From Bradyrhizobium lablabi (lineage in GTDB: Bacteria > Pseudomonadota > Alphaproteobacteria > Rhizobiales > Xanthobacteraceae): a DNA stretch of 64,000 nt. The notes under the pieces are model-generated. The model did not search any database. It had not been told where the DNA came from and saw only the letters and a list, made by a program, of their open reading frames with translations. Position numbers and translations under genes: made by a program. Of this stretch, positions 15,954 through 23,544 are shown piece by piece. Position 1 is the stretch's first letter. Each line of letters starts with the position of its first letter. The stretch is from assembly GCF_900141755.1 (NCBI RefSeq), contig NZ_LT670844.1, forward strand, positions 372,001-436,000, read 5' to 3'.

Positions 15954-16148
15954 ATGATGGGTAAGTGGACTGCCGACAACAGCGAACAGATCGACGGCAA
16001 GACCAGCCGATCGATCTGCGACGCCATCGGCGAACGGCTGCAGCAGAGCCTGCGCCCGGACACGTCGCGCCTGTCGTCCCGCCTCCAGCATCTGATGGAC
16101 GAATTGCGCCGGCGCGACGGTGGCGACCGCTTCGGGTCGTCAAGGTAA
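15954..16148 (+). CDS. Small hypothetical protein (64 aa)
   Basis: Starts at one of two adjacent ATGs (15954 or 15957); a TTG at 15936 is in frame. The chain is helical and charged: SRSICDAIGERLQQSLRPD, SRLSSRLQHLMDELRRRD. The spacing of IGERL and the later leucines loosely recalls the anti-sigma factor NepR, but the NepR core is not convincingly matched and no sigma or PhyR gene is near. Function not assigned. Confidence 0.5.
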   Translation: MMGKWTADNSEQIDGKTSRSICDAIGERLQQSLRPDTSRLSSRLQHLMDELRRRDGGDRFGSSR

Positions 16149-16241
16149 CAGTAACGAAGTTTCGGCTTTTGGCGTTTCCGGAGACGAATATTTCGCGCAC
16201 AAACCGGTTGCGTTTGGCGACGGCACCGGTGACAACGCCGC

Positions 16242-18119
16242 ATGCTTTCAATCACCGAAATCTCGGTCCGGATTGCCGGACGGCTTTTGATCGATCATGG
16301 CACAGCCCAGATCGTGCCCGGCGCGCGGGTCGGTCTGGTCGGCCGCAACGGCGCCGGTAAATCGACGCTGTTCCACGCCATTCGCGGCGAGCTGCCGACC
16401 GAGACCGGCAGCATCGCCATTCCGCCGCGCTGGCGCGTCGGCAGCCTGGCACAGGAAGCGCCGAACGGGCCGGAAAGTCTGCTCGAAATCGTGCTCAAGG
16501 CCGACCTCGAGCGCGACGCCCTGCTGCGCGAAGCCGACACCGCCCATGACCCCCACCGGATCGCGGAGATCCAGACCAGGCTCGTCGACATCGACGCCCA
16601 TTCGGCGCCCGCCCGCGCTGCCGCGATCTTAAGCGGCCTCGGGTTTTCGACCGCCGATCAGTCAAGGCCATGCCAGGAATTCTCCGGCGGCTGGCGGATG
16701 CGGGTTGCGCTCGCCGCGACCCTGTTCGCGGCGCCCGACCTTCTGCTGCTGGACGAGCCGACCAACTATCTCGATCTCGAAGGCACGCTGTGGCTTGAAG
16801 ACCATCTGGCGAATTATCCGCGCACCGTCATCGTCATCAGCCATGACCGCGATCTGCTCGACACTTCGGTGGACCAGATCCTGCATCTCGACCGCGGCAA
16901 GCTGACGCTCTATCGCGGCACTTACTCCTCCTTCGAGGAGCAACGCGCCACCCGCGAAATGCTCGACGCCAAGCACGCCAAGCGGCAGGAGGCGGAGCGC
17001 AAGCGCCTGCAGGCCTTCGTCGACCGCTTCAAGGCCAAGGCCTCGAAAGCCCGCCAGGCCCAGTCGCGGGTGAAAATGCTGGAAAAGATGAAACCGGTCT
17101 CGGCGCTGGTGACGCAGGACGTGCGCGAGATCACCTTCCCGGCGCCGGAAAAAATGCTGTCGCCGCCGATTATCGCCGTCGACAATGTTTCGGTCGGTTA
17201 CGATCCGAAGCATCCGGTGCTGAACCGTGTCACCTTGCGGATCGACAATGATGACCGCATCGCGTTGCTCGGCTCCAACGGCAATGGCAAATCGACGCTG
17301 GTCAAACTGCTCGCCAATCGGCTGGCGCCGTTTTCGGGCTCGATCACGCGCGCGGACAAGCTTTCCATCGCCTATTTCGCGCAGCACCAGCTCGACGAAT
17401 TGAACGAAGACGGGTCGCCCTATGACCACGTCCGCAAGCTGATGCCGGATGCCCCGGAGACCAAAGTGCGGGGGCGCACCGGTGCGATCGGTTTTTCCGG
17501 CAAGGCCGGCGACACGCTGGTCAAGAGCCTGTCCGGTGGCGAAAAGGCACGGCTGTTGCTGGGGCTAGCGACCTTCTTCGGCCCCAACATGATCATCCTC
17601 GACGAGCCGACCAACCATCTCGACATCGACAGCCGCGCAGCACTTGCCGAAGCGATCAACGAATTTCCAGGCGCCGTCATCATGGTCTCGCACGACCGCT
17701 ATCTGATCGAAGCCTGCGCCGATCAATTATGGGTCGTCGCCGATCATGCGGTGACGAGCTATGACGGCGACCTCGACGATTACCGGCGGATGGTGCTGTC
17801 GTCGCGCGGCATGCGCACCAGTTCACGCGACCGCGCCGGCAACGAACGCGGGAACGGCCGCGACAAGCCACAGCGTGGCAGGAGCGAAAAGCGCATTCCC
17901 TTGAAGCAGAAGATTTCGGACGCCGAAGCCGAGATCGCGCGCATCAACGGCATCATCTCGAAAATCGATACCGCGCTGGCGCTGCCGGACTTGTTCAAGC
18001 GCGACCCCAAGCAGGCGGCGCAACTCGCCAAGGCGCGGGCCGGTGCGGCGAGCGCCTTGCTGCGCGCCGAGGAAGAATGGCTGGCGGCGAGCTCGCAATA
18101 TGACGACGCGGCCGGCTGA
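16242..18119 (+). CDS. ABC-F family ATPase (YheS/Uup-like)
   Basis: 625 aa with two ABC ATPase domains and no membrane part. Domain 1: Walker A GRNGAGKS, signature SGGWRMRVALA, Walker B LLLLDEPTNYLDLEG. A charged linker (KRQEAERKRLQAFVDRFKAK) follows. Domain 2: Walker A GSNGNGKST, signature LSGGEKARLLL, Walker B IILDEPTNHLDID. The C-terminus is a basic coiled coil. ABC-F proteins act on the ribosome, some resolving stalls; the closest-looking group is YheS, but the exact role is inference. No antibiotic-resistance context is visible. Confidence 0.93.
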   Translation: MLSITEISVRIAGRLLIDHGTAQIVPGARVGLVGRNGAGKSTLFHAIRGELPTETGSIAIPPRWRVGSLAQEAPNGPESLLEIVLKADLERDALLREADTAHDPHRIAEIQTRLVDIDAHSAPARAAAILSGLGFSTADQSRPCQEFSGGWRMRVALAATLFAAPDLLLLDEPTNYLDLEGTLWLEDHLANYPRTVIVISHDRDLLDTSVDQILHLDRGKLTLYRGTYSSFEEQRATREMLDAKHAKRQEAERKRLQAFVDRFKAKASKARQAQSRVKMLEKMKPVSALVTQDVREITFPAPEKMLSPPIIAVDNVSVGYDPKHPVLNRVTLRIDNDDRIALLGSNGNGKSTLVKLLANRLAPFSGSITRADKLSIAYFAQHQLDELNEDGSPYDHVRKLMPDAPETKVRGRTGAIGFSGKAGDTLVKSLSGGEKARLLLGLATFFGPNMIILDEPTNHLDIDSRAALAEAINEFPGAVIMVSHDRYLIEACADQLWVVADHAVTSYDGDLDDYRRMVLSSRGMRTSSRDRAGNERGNGRDKPQRGRSEKRIPLKQKISDAEAEIARINGIISKIDTALALPDLFKRDPKQAAQLAKARAGAASALLRAEEEWLAASSQYDDAAG

Positions 18120-18152
18120 GTCACCTTAGCCGCAAAGCGCGCGGTGCAAAGA

Positions 18153-18716
18153 TCAGGTCGCCGCCGGTTTCTTCTTCGCCTTGGGCTTGGCGATCTTCGG
18201 CTGCACCGGCGCTTGAGGCGAGCCCTCGATCGAGGTCAGCCGTCCTGCCGTGAAGGTATAGATCCCGGCGCGCTGACCTTGCGTATAGGTGATGACCGCC
18301 ACCCGATCGCCGCGCCCGTTGTTGGAAATGCTGACGTTGCCGGGCGCGCCGATGCCGCGCACGACGTCGCATTCGGCATGGCCGAGCGCCACCGTTCCCG
18401 TGGTCGAGGGGACCGGCGGCGCGCTGGCAACGCCATCGGTCAACGCGTTAGCGTCGGCCGGCCCAGCGGGCGGCGCCATTCCCGGGCAATACCCCTCCGC
18501 GCTCACGAGATCTTCCGCCGTCACCGGCTTGTTGGGCGACAGCGGCGGCGCTTCAATGTTTCGGATGAACAGCCTGCCCGAGCGCGAGAACCATTCCGCA
18601 TCCTTCGACAATAGATCGGACTGAAACATGTCGGCCGTGCCCGAGCAGCCCGCCATCACCGGGGCCAGCAGCAGCAACGCCAACAGTCGTTTTCGCTGAG
18701 TGCTCTTGTCTCGCAC
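18153..18716 (-). CDS. Outer-membrane-type lipoprotein, unknown
   Basis: 187 aa. A signal peptide with lipobox (LLALLLLAPVMAGCSG) predicts lipidation at the cysteine. The mature part holds FRSDLLSKDAEWFSRSGRLF-like sequence and a C-terminal beta-rich region (GAPGNVSISNNGRGDRVAVI, TYTQGQRAGIYTFTAGRLTS) with a Lys/Pro/Ala tail. A conserved-looking protein of rhizobia; no function known. Convergent with the ABC-F gene, downstream of holC and pepA on the same strand but separated by about 230 bp. Confidence 0.8.
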   Translation of the reverse strand: MRDKSTQRKRLLALLLLAPVMAGCSGTADMFQSDLLSKDAEWFSRSGRLFIRNIEAPPLSPNKPVTAEDLVSAEGYCPGMAPPAGPADANALTDGVASAPPVPSTTGTVALGHAECDVVRGIGAPGNVSISNNGRGDRVAVITYTQGQRAGIYTFTAGRLTSIEGSPQAPVQPKIAKPKAKKKPAAT

Positions 18717-18949
18717 GATAAGTTACGTTCCCACCCCGTCCGGTCGTATGACCGCCAAAGTATCAGCGGTTTGGCGAAAAGATGATGCGCCGATCCAAAA
18801 ATTCAGCGCGCGGTCCGACGCAAAACCGGTTCCCGGCTTTGCTGACCGCGCTCTAAGCATTTGTCCCACCATCACTTTGCGGCACGACCGTGGCTGTGCG
18901 CAAGCACGCCGTCCGAAACCCCAAGAATATCATTAATTGCCTGATATCG

Positions 18950-19402
18950 CTAATCCCGCCGCTGCCAGCGGCCTCGCTCGTCGGCCTGCCAATAGGTAAC
19001 CTCGAACCCCCGCGCCTTGCAGTCGGTCCAGGCCCGCCTCGCCGCGGCGAGCGCATCGGTGTCGTCGCCGTTGAACACCAGAACCATCCGGTCGTAGGCG
19101 TCCGCATCCGCCGGCAAGCCGGCATTGTCGATCAGAAACCTGACATTGGCCCGGTTCGGGTTGGCCTCCTCCACCACCAGGACGATCGGCTGATCCTCCG
19201 CATCGCCCGAGCGCCAGGTTGCGTGCGGCAAAAACGAATCGTCGCGATAGGTCCATAAATGTGAGTCGAGCGCCTCCGTGCGCTCCTGCGACGTCGACTG
19301 CACCACGACCCGCCAGCCGCGCTCGAGCGATTTCTCGAGCAAAGGCGGCAAGACGCTTTCGAGCGACATGTTCTGCAGATGGTAGAACAGGACTTCCGTC
19401 AT
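18950..19402 (-). CDS. holC: DNA polymerase III chi subunit
   Basis: 150 aa. The chi subunit links the clamp loader to single-strand-binding protein. The opening TEVLFYHLQNM, the inner WRVVVQSTSQERTEALDSHL and LWTYRDDSFLPHATW, and later PIVLVVEEANPNRANVRFL with DRMVLVFNGDD are typical of alphaproteobacterial HolC. It follows pepA by 22 nt on the same strand, a conserved pairing in proteobacteria. Confidence 0.95.
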   Translation of the reverse strand: MTEVLFYHLQNMSLESVLPPLLEKSLERGWRVVVQSTSQERTEALDSHLWTYRDDSFLPHATWRSGDAEDQPIVLVVEEANPNRANVRFLIDNAGLPADADAYDRMVLVFNGDDTDALAAARRAWTDCKARGFEVTYWQADERGRWQRRD

Positions 19403-19424
19403 CCGGCGTTCTGCTATTTCTCAA

Positions 19425-20927
19425 CTATTTCTTGGCTTCGTAATATTCGGCGACCAGCCGCTCGAGCAGCCGAACGCCGAACCCCGAACCCCAGCTTTGA
19501 TTGATGTCGTTTTTCGGCGCGCCCATCGCCGTTCCCGCGATGTCGAGATGGGCCCATGGCGTGTCATCGACGAAGCGCTGCAGGAATTGGGCGGCGGTGA
19601 TCGAACCGCCGTTGCGGCCGCCGGTGTTCTTCACGTCGGCAAACTGCGAATCGATCTGCTTGTCGTATTCCGGGCCGAGCGGCATGCGCCAGAGCCGTTC
19701 GCCGGTCGCCTGCCCGACCTTGGTCAGCCGCTCGGCCAATTCATCGTTGTTGGAAAAAAGGCCAGCATATTCGGTGCCGAGCGCCACCAAGATCGCGCCG
19801 GTTAACGTCGCGAGATCGACCATGAATTTCGGCTTGAACTTCTTCGCCACGTACCAGAGCACATCCGCCAGCACCAGGCGGCCTTCGGCATCGGTATTGA
19901 TGATCTCGATGGTCTGCCCGGACATCGAGGTCACGATATCGCCGGGGCGCTGGGCGTTGCCGTCGGGCATGTTTTCGACGACGCCGATGGCGCCGACCGC
20001 ATTGACCTTTGCCTTGCGCGCCGCAAGCGCCTGCATCAGTCCGACGACGCAGGCAGCACCGCCCATGTCGCCCTTCATGTCCTCCATATTGGCGGCGCCC
20101 TTGATGGAAATGCCGCCGGTGTCGAAACAAACGCCCTTGCCGATAAAGGCTACCGGCTGATCGCCGCGCTTGCCGCCGTTCCAGCGCATGATCACGGTGC
20201 GGCCGGGCTGCGTCGAGCCCTGGGCAACACCGAGCAGCGCGCCCATGCCGAGTTTTTTCATGGCCTTGACGTCGAGGATCTCGACGTCGACGCCGAGCTT
20301 GCGAAGTTGCGCGGCGCGGCGCGCGAATTCCGCGGGGTAGAGCACGTTCGGAGGCTCGTTCACCAGCTCGCGGGCCATGATGACGCCATCGACGATGTGA
20401 GCGTCGGGCGCGAACGCTTTTCGCGCCGCTGCGACGTCGCCGACCGCGATTGAAACCTCCGCCCGCAAGGCGGCGTCCTCGCCCTCCTTCTTCTTCGTCT
20501 TGTAGCGGTCGAATTTATAGACGCGCAGCCGCACCCCGGCGGCGACCGCGGCCGCTTGCTCCGGCGTCATCGCCGCATCGGGCAATTCCGCGATGATGGT
20601 CGCAGCGTCATTACCTGCACGCAGCTTGCCGGCTGCCGCGCCGCCGAGCTTGAAATAATCATTGTCCTTGAGGGCCGAGACCTTGCCGGCGCCGACCACG
20701 ATCAGACGCGAAACCTTGAGCCCCTGCGGCGCCAGAATGTCGAGCGCGGACCCGCTCTTGCCCTTGAATTGGTTGGTTTCCGCCGCCCGCCTGACCAGAT
20801 CGGCCGCAGCCCCCAGCGTTTTGCGGGTCGCGGCGCCGAACTTCAACGTATCGTCGCAAAACACCACGAGAATGCCGCGCGGGGCGGCGGAAAACGGGGC
20901 GAAGCCGACCTTGACGGCGTCGGACAT
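19425..20927 (-). CDS. pepA: Leucyl aminopeptidase (M17)
   Basis: 500 aa. A cytosolic, di-metal, hexameric aminopeptidase. The ATG at 20927 is chosen because GGAGG lies about 8 nt upstream; a TTG five codons earlier is within that site. Metal and catalytic residues lie in [28 protein letters not shown] and the M17 signature [12 protein letters not shown]. The N-terminal ~170 residues form the variable macro-like domain. holC is downstream. lptF is divergent upstream. Confidence 0.97.
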   Translation of the reverse strand: MSDAVKVGFAPFSAAPRGILVVFCDDTLKFGAATRKTLGAAADLVRRAAETNQFKGKSGSALDILAPQGLKVSRLIVVGAGKVSALKDNDYFKLGGAAAGKLRAGNDAATIIAELPDAAMTPEQAAAVAAGVRLRVYKFDRYKTKKKEGEDAALRAEVSIAVGDVAAARKAFAPDAHIVDGVIMARELVNEPPNVLYPAEFARRAAQLRKLGVDVEILDVKAMKKLGMGALLGVAQGSTQPGRTVIMRWNGGKRGDQPVAFIGKGVCFDTGGISIKGAANMEDMKGDMGGAACVVGLMQALAARKAKVNAVGAIGVVENMPDGNAQRPGDIVTSMSGQTIEIINTDAEGRLVLADVLWYVAKKFKPKFMVDLATLTGAILVALGTEYAGLFSNNDELAERLTKVGQATGERLWRMPLGPEYDKQIDSQFADVKNTGGRNGGSITAAQFLQRFVDDTPWAHLDIAGTAMGAPKNDINQSWGSGFGVRLLERLVAEYYEAKK

Positions 20928-21105
20928 AGGAAAATCCTCCAAAACTTAGGGGCTGTCGCTGGTCGGGAACCCGCCGGGCGGCTTTGAAATGTTCTCTTCG
21001 GCAGTGATTCACGTCCGTCAAGAGCAGGGTGCTGGGTACTATGACCCCCAAGACATGTCGCTGCCAAGCCGCGGTCGTGGCTAGGGGGCCACAGCCCTGG
21101 TTTTA

Positions 21106-21120
21106 TTAACCATTTTCTAA
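21106..21120 (+). promoter_or_regulatory. Candidate CtrA-type binding site
   Basis: TTAA-CCATTTT-CTAA, one mismatch from the alphaproteobacterial CtrA consensus TTAA-N7-TTAA; the left half, TTAACCAT, is a known half-site form. It lies about 160 bp upstream of lptF and about 180 bp upstream of pepA. Pattern match only. Confidence 0.3.
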
Positions 21121-21198
21121 GGGTGCCACGGCGCAGCCATTTTGTTGACGGATCAAAGGGATGGTAGTGAGAGAGTGAACCGGCTGGACGGGCGACGC

Positions 21199-21236
21199 CG
21201 CGACCAATGGGGATCCCGAATTCGGGATTGGTCGCG
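21199..21236 (+). promoter_or_regulatory. Strong hairpin in the lptF 5' leader
   Basis: Perfect 10-bp arms CGCGACCAAT (21199-21208) and ATTGGTCGCG (21227-21236) enclose a second palindrome, CCCGAATTCGGG, with a one-sided GGGGAT bulge. No U-run follows. It ends 44 nt before the lptF start codon, where it could act as a leader control element or an operator. Confidence 0.5.
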
Positions 21237-21280
21237 GCCGTCAGCTCCAGTTCGCGGGGGGTGGGGATCGTGCGGTAACG

Positions 21281-22450
21281 ATGGGGTCGATCGACAGGTA
21301 TATCTTTCGCACGACGCTTGCGTCGTTTGCGCTGGTTCTGGTCAGCCTGACGGGGGTGATCTGGATTACGCAGGCGTTGCGCGGCATCGACCTGATGACG
21401 AGCCAAGGTCAGACCATCCTGACCTTTCTCGGCGTCACCAGCCTGGTGATCCCGGCGCTGGTCTTGGTGATCTCGCCGATCGCGCTGATGATCGCGATCT
21501 CGCATACCCTCAACAAGCTCGCCACCGATTCCGAGATCATCGTCATGAACGCGGCCGGCTTCTCGCCGTTCCGGCTGTTCCGCCCGTTCATCTATGCCAC
21601 CTGCGTGGTGGCGGTCCTGGTCGCCTTTATCGCCGCCTATCTCGCCCCCGACGGCATGCGGCGGATTAAGCAATGGGACGCCGAAATCACTGCGGACGTG
21701 CTCACCAACATCCTGCAGCCCGGCCGCTTCGCGCAGCTCGATCAGAACCTCACCATCCGGATTCGGGAACGGCAACCCGGCGGCCTTCTGGTCGGCATCT
21801 TCATCGATGACCGCCGCGATCCGAAGGAGCGCGTCAGCATCGTCGCCGACCATGGGACTGTCGTGAAAAACGAGGGCGGCTCGTTTTTGATTCTCGAGGA
21901 TGGAAATCTCGAGCGCTTCGAAATCGACAAGCGCGATCCGGCGCTGGTCGCGTTCGCCCGCTACGGATTCGACATGTCGAAATTCTCGAATCAGGGCCAC
22001 GACGTCGCCTTGGGCATTCGCGAGCGCTACCTCTGGGAGTTGATCTCGCCGCCGGACGACGATCCGGTCTACCTGCAGCTGCCCGGCCAGTTCCGCGCCG
22101 AGCTGCATGACCGCTTCATGTCGCCGATCTATCCGTTCGCGTTCGCCGCCCTCACCTTCGCCTTTCTCGGGGCGCCGCGCACCACGCGCCAGAGCCGCAA
22201 CTTTTCCATCGGCAGCTCCATCCTCGCGGTGTTCGGCTTGCGCATGGCGGGATTTGCCTGCTCGGTCATGGCGGTGAAATCGCCGTTCGCTCCGATCGTT
22301 CAATATTTGATGCTCCTTCTAGCGATCGGCGTCAGCCTCTGGATCATCATCGGCGGCATCGTCATCGAGCCGCCTGCCTCATTGATCGAATCCATCAATA
22401 ATGCGAACGCGCGCCTGTTACGGCTTTTTGGGCGGCCTGCCACAGCATGA
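21281..22450 (+). CDS. lptF: LPS export ABC transporter permease LptF
   Basis: 389 aa, YjgP/YjgQ family. Inner-membrane half of the LptB2FG complex that extracts lipopolysaccharide and pushes it to the Lpt bridge. Starts MGSIDRYIFRTTLASFALV; three N-terminal helices (for example LVIPALVLVISPIALMIAI), a periplasmic beta-jellyroll region between about residues 110 and 270, and three C-terminal helices. The last four bases overlap the lptG start (ATGA), the normal lptF-lptG arrangement. Confidence 0.96.
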   Translation: MGSIDRYIFRTTLASFALVLVSLTGVIWITQALRGIDLMTSQGQTILTFLGVTSLVIPALVLVISPIALMIAISHTLNKLATDSEIIVMNAAGFSPFRLFRPFIYATCVVAVLVAFIAAYLAPDGMRRIKQWDAEITADVLTNILQPGRFAQLDQNLTIRIRERQPGGLLVGIFIDDRRDPKERVSIVADHGTVVKNEGGSFLILEDGNLERFEIDKRDPALVAFARYGFDMSKFSNQGHDVALGIRERYLWELISPPDDDPVYLQLPGQFRAELHDRFMSPIYPFAFAALTFAFLGAPRTTRQSRNFSIGSSILAVFGLRMAGFACSVMAVKSPFAPIVQYLMLLLAIGVSLWIIIGGIVIEPPASLIESINNANARLLRLFGRPATA

Positions 22451-23544
22451 GCATGATGACGAACACGCTTGGGCGATATTTCGCCGGCCGCTTCGTGGTC
22501 TCGGCGCTCGGCGTGTTCGCCTCGATCTTCGTGCTGCTGGTGCTCGTCGACTACATCGAGATGGTCAGGAAGACCTCGGGGCTGGTTTCGGCCTCAGCCA
22601 TCACGGTTGCCGAGACCTCGCTGTTCCGCGTGCCGCAACTGCTCGAAAAGATGATGCCGTTTTGCATCCTGATCGGCGCCATGACCTGCTATCTGGCGCT
22701 TTCGCGACGGCTGGAGCTCGTGGTGGCGCGCGCCGCGGGCGTCTCTGCCTGGCAGTTCATCGCCCCGGCGCTGGCGAGCGCCATCGTGCTCGGCATCCTG
22801 GCAACGACCGCCTATAATCCGATGTCGGCGAACTTGCGCGAAATCTCCAAGCGGATGGAGGCGGAGCTGTTCGGCTCCGCGCCCGGCGGCGGCATCCAGG
22901 ACGCATCCGGTTTCTGGATCAATCAGGTCAACGCCGATGGTCAGGCCATCATCAATGCCGCGCGGAGCGAGCAGCAGGGCGTGCGTTTGACCGGGCTGAC
23001 GGTGTTCCGATTCGATACCAATTACCAGTTCAAGGAGCGGATCGAGGCGCGCGAGGCGACGCTCGAAGACGGCCAATGGCTGTTCAAATCGGTGCGCCGC
23101 TATTCCCTCGACGGCCCGCCCATCGACGAGGACCGTTTCACGCTGGCGACCAGCCTGACGCCGGCCCAGGTCCGCAACAGTTTCTCCACACCGGAAACTG
23201 TGTCTTTTTGGCAACTCCCGAGCTATATCCGGTCCTCGGAAAGCTCCGGATTTGCGACCGCCGGCTACCGGCTGCAGTACCACAAGCTCATCGCACAGCC
23301 GTTTTTATTGGCTGCCATGGTCATGCTGGCGGCGTCCGTCTCGCTGCGGTTCTTCCGCTTCGGCGGCGTGCAAAAGATGGTTTTGAGTGGCGTGGGTGCA
23401 GGCTTTCTGCTCTACGTGCTGTCAAAAGTAACTGAGGATTTGAGCAAGGCTGAGTTGATGCATCCGATCGCTTCGGCGTGGCTGCCCGTGTTGGTGGGCG
23501 GCCTCACCGGCTTTTTGGCCTTGCTGTACCAGGAGGACGGGTAG
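22447..23544 (+). CDS. lptG: LPS export ABC transporter permease LptG
   Basis: 365 aa, partner of LptF. Same topology: N-terminal helices (GRYFAGRFVVSALGVFASIF), the conserved LPQLLEKMMPF-like segment as VPQLLEKMMPFCILIGAMT, a periplasmic jellyroll domain, and C-terminal helices near LIAQPFLLAAMVMLAA. Overlaps lptF at its start and the lptD GTG at its stop (TAGTG), so translation of the three is probably coupled. Confidence 0.96.
   Translation: MSMMTNTLGRYFAGRFVVSALGVFASIFVLLVLVDYIEMVRKTSGLVSASAITVAETSLFRVPQLLEKMMPFCILIGAMTCYLALSRRLELVVARAAGVSAWQFIAPALASAIVLGILATTAYNPMSANLREISKRMEAELFGSAPGGGIQDASGFWINQVNADGQAIINAARSEQQGVRLTGLTVFRFDTNYQFKERIEAREATLEDGQWLFKSVRRYSLDGPPIDEDRFTLATSLTPAQVRNSFSTPETVSFWQLPSYIRSSESSGFATAGYRLQYHKLIAQPFLLAAMVMLAASVSLRFFRFGGVQKMVLSGVGAGFLLYVLSKVTEDLSKAELMHPIASAWLPVLVGGLTGFLALLYQEDG

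Larger units (their letters stand above)
20928..21280. promoter_or_regulatory. Divergent regulatory region between pepA and lptF
   Basis: 353 bp without a gene. It holds TTAACCATTTTCTAA at 21106-21120, which resembles the CtrA site TTAA-N7-TTAA with one mismatch. Nearer lptF is a strong hairpin (21199-21236) that would lie in the lptF leader. Core promoter elements are not clear enough to mark. Confidence 0.5.

Noticed and set aside
15954-16148. NepR anti-sigma factor
   Set aside because: Only a loose pattern match; the NepR core residues and a neighbouring PhyR or EcfG gene are absent, so the gene is left as hypothetical.
20843-22303. 486-codon minus-strand frame over lptF
   Set aside because: Antisense to lptF, Arg/Gln/Asp-rich without motifs.
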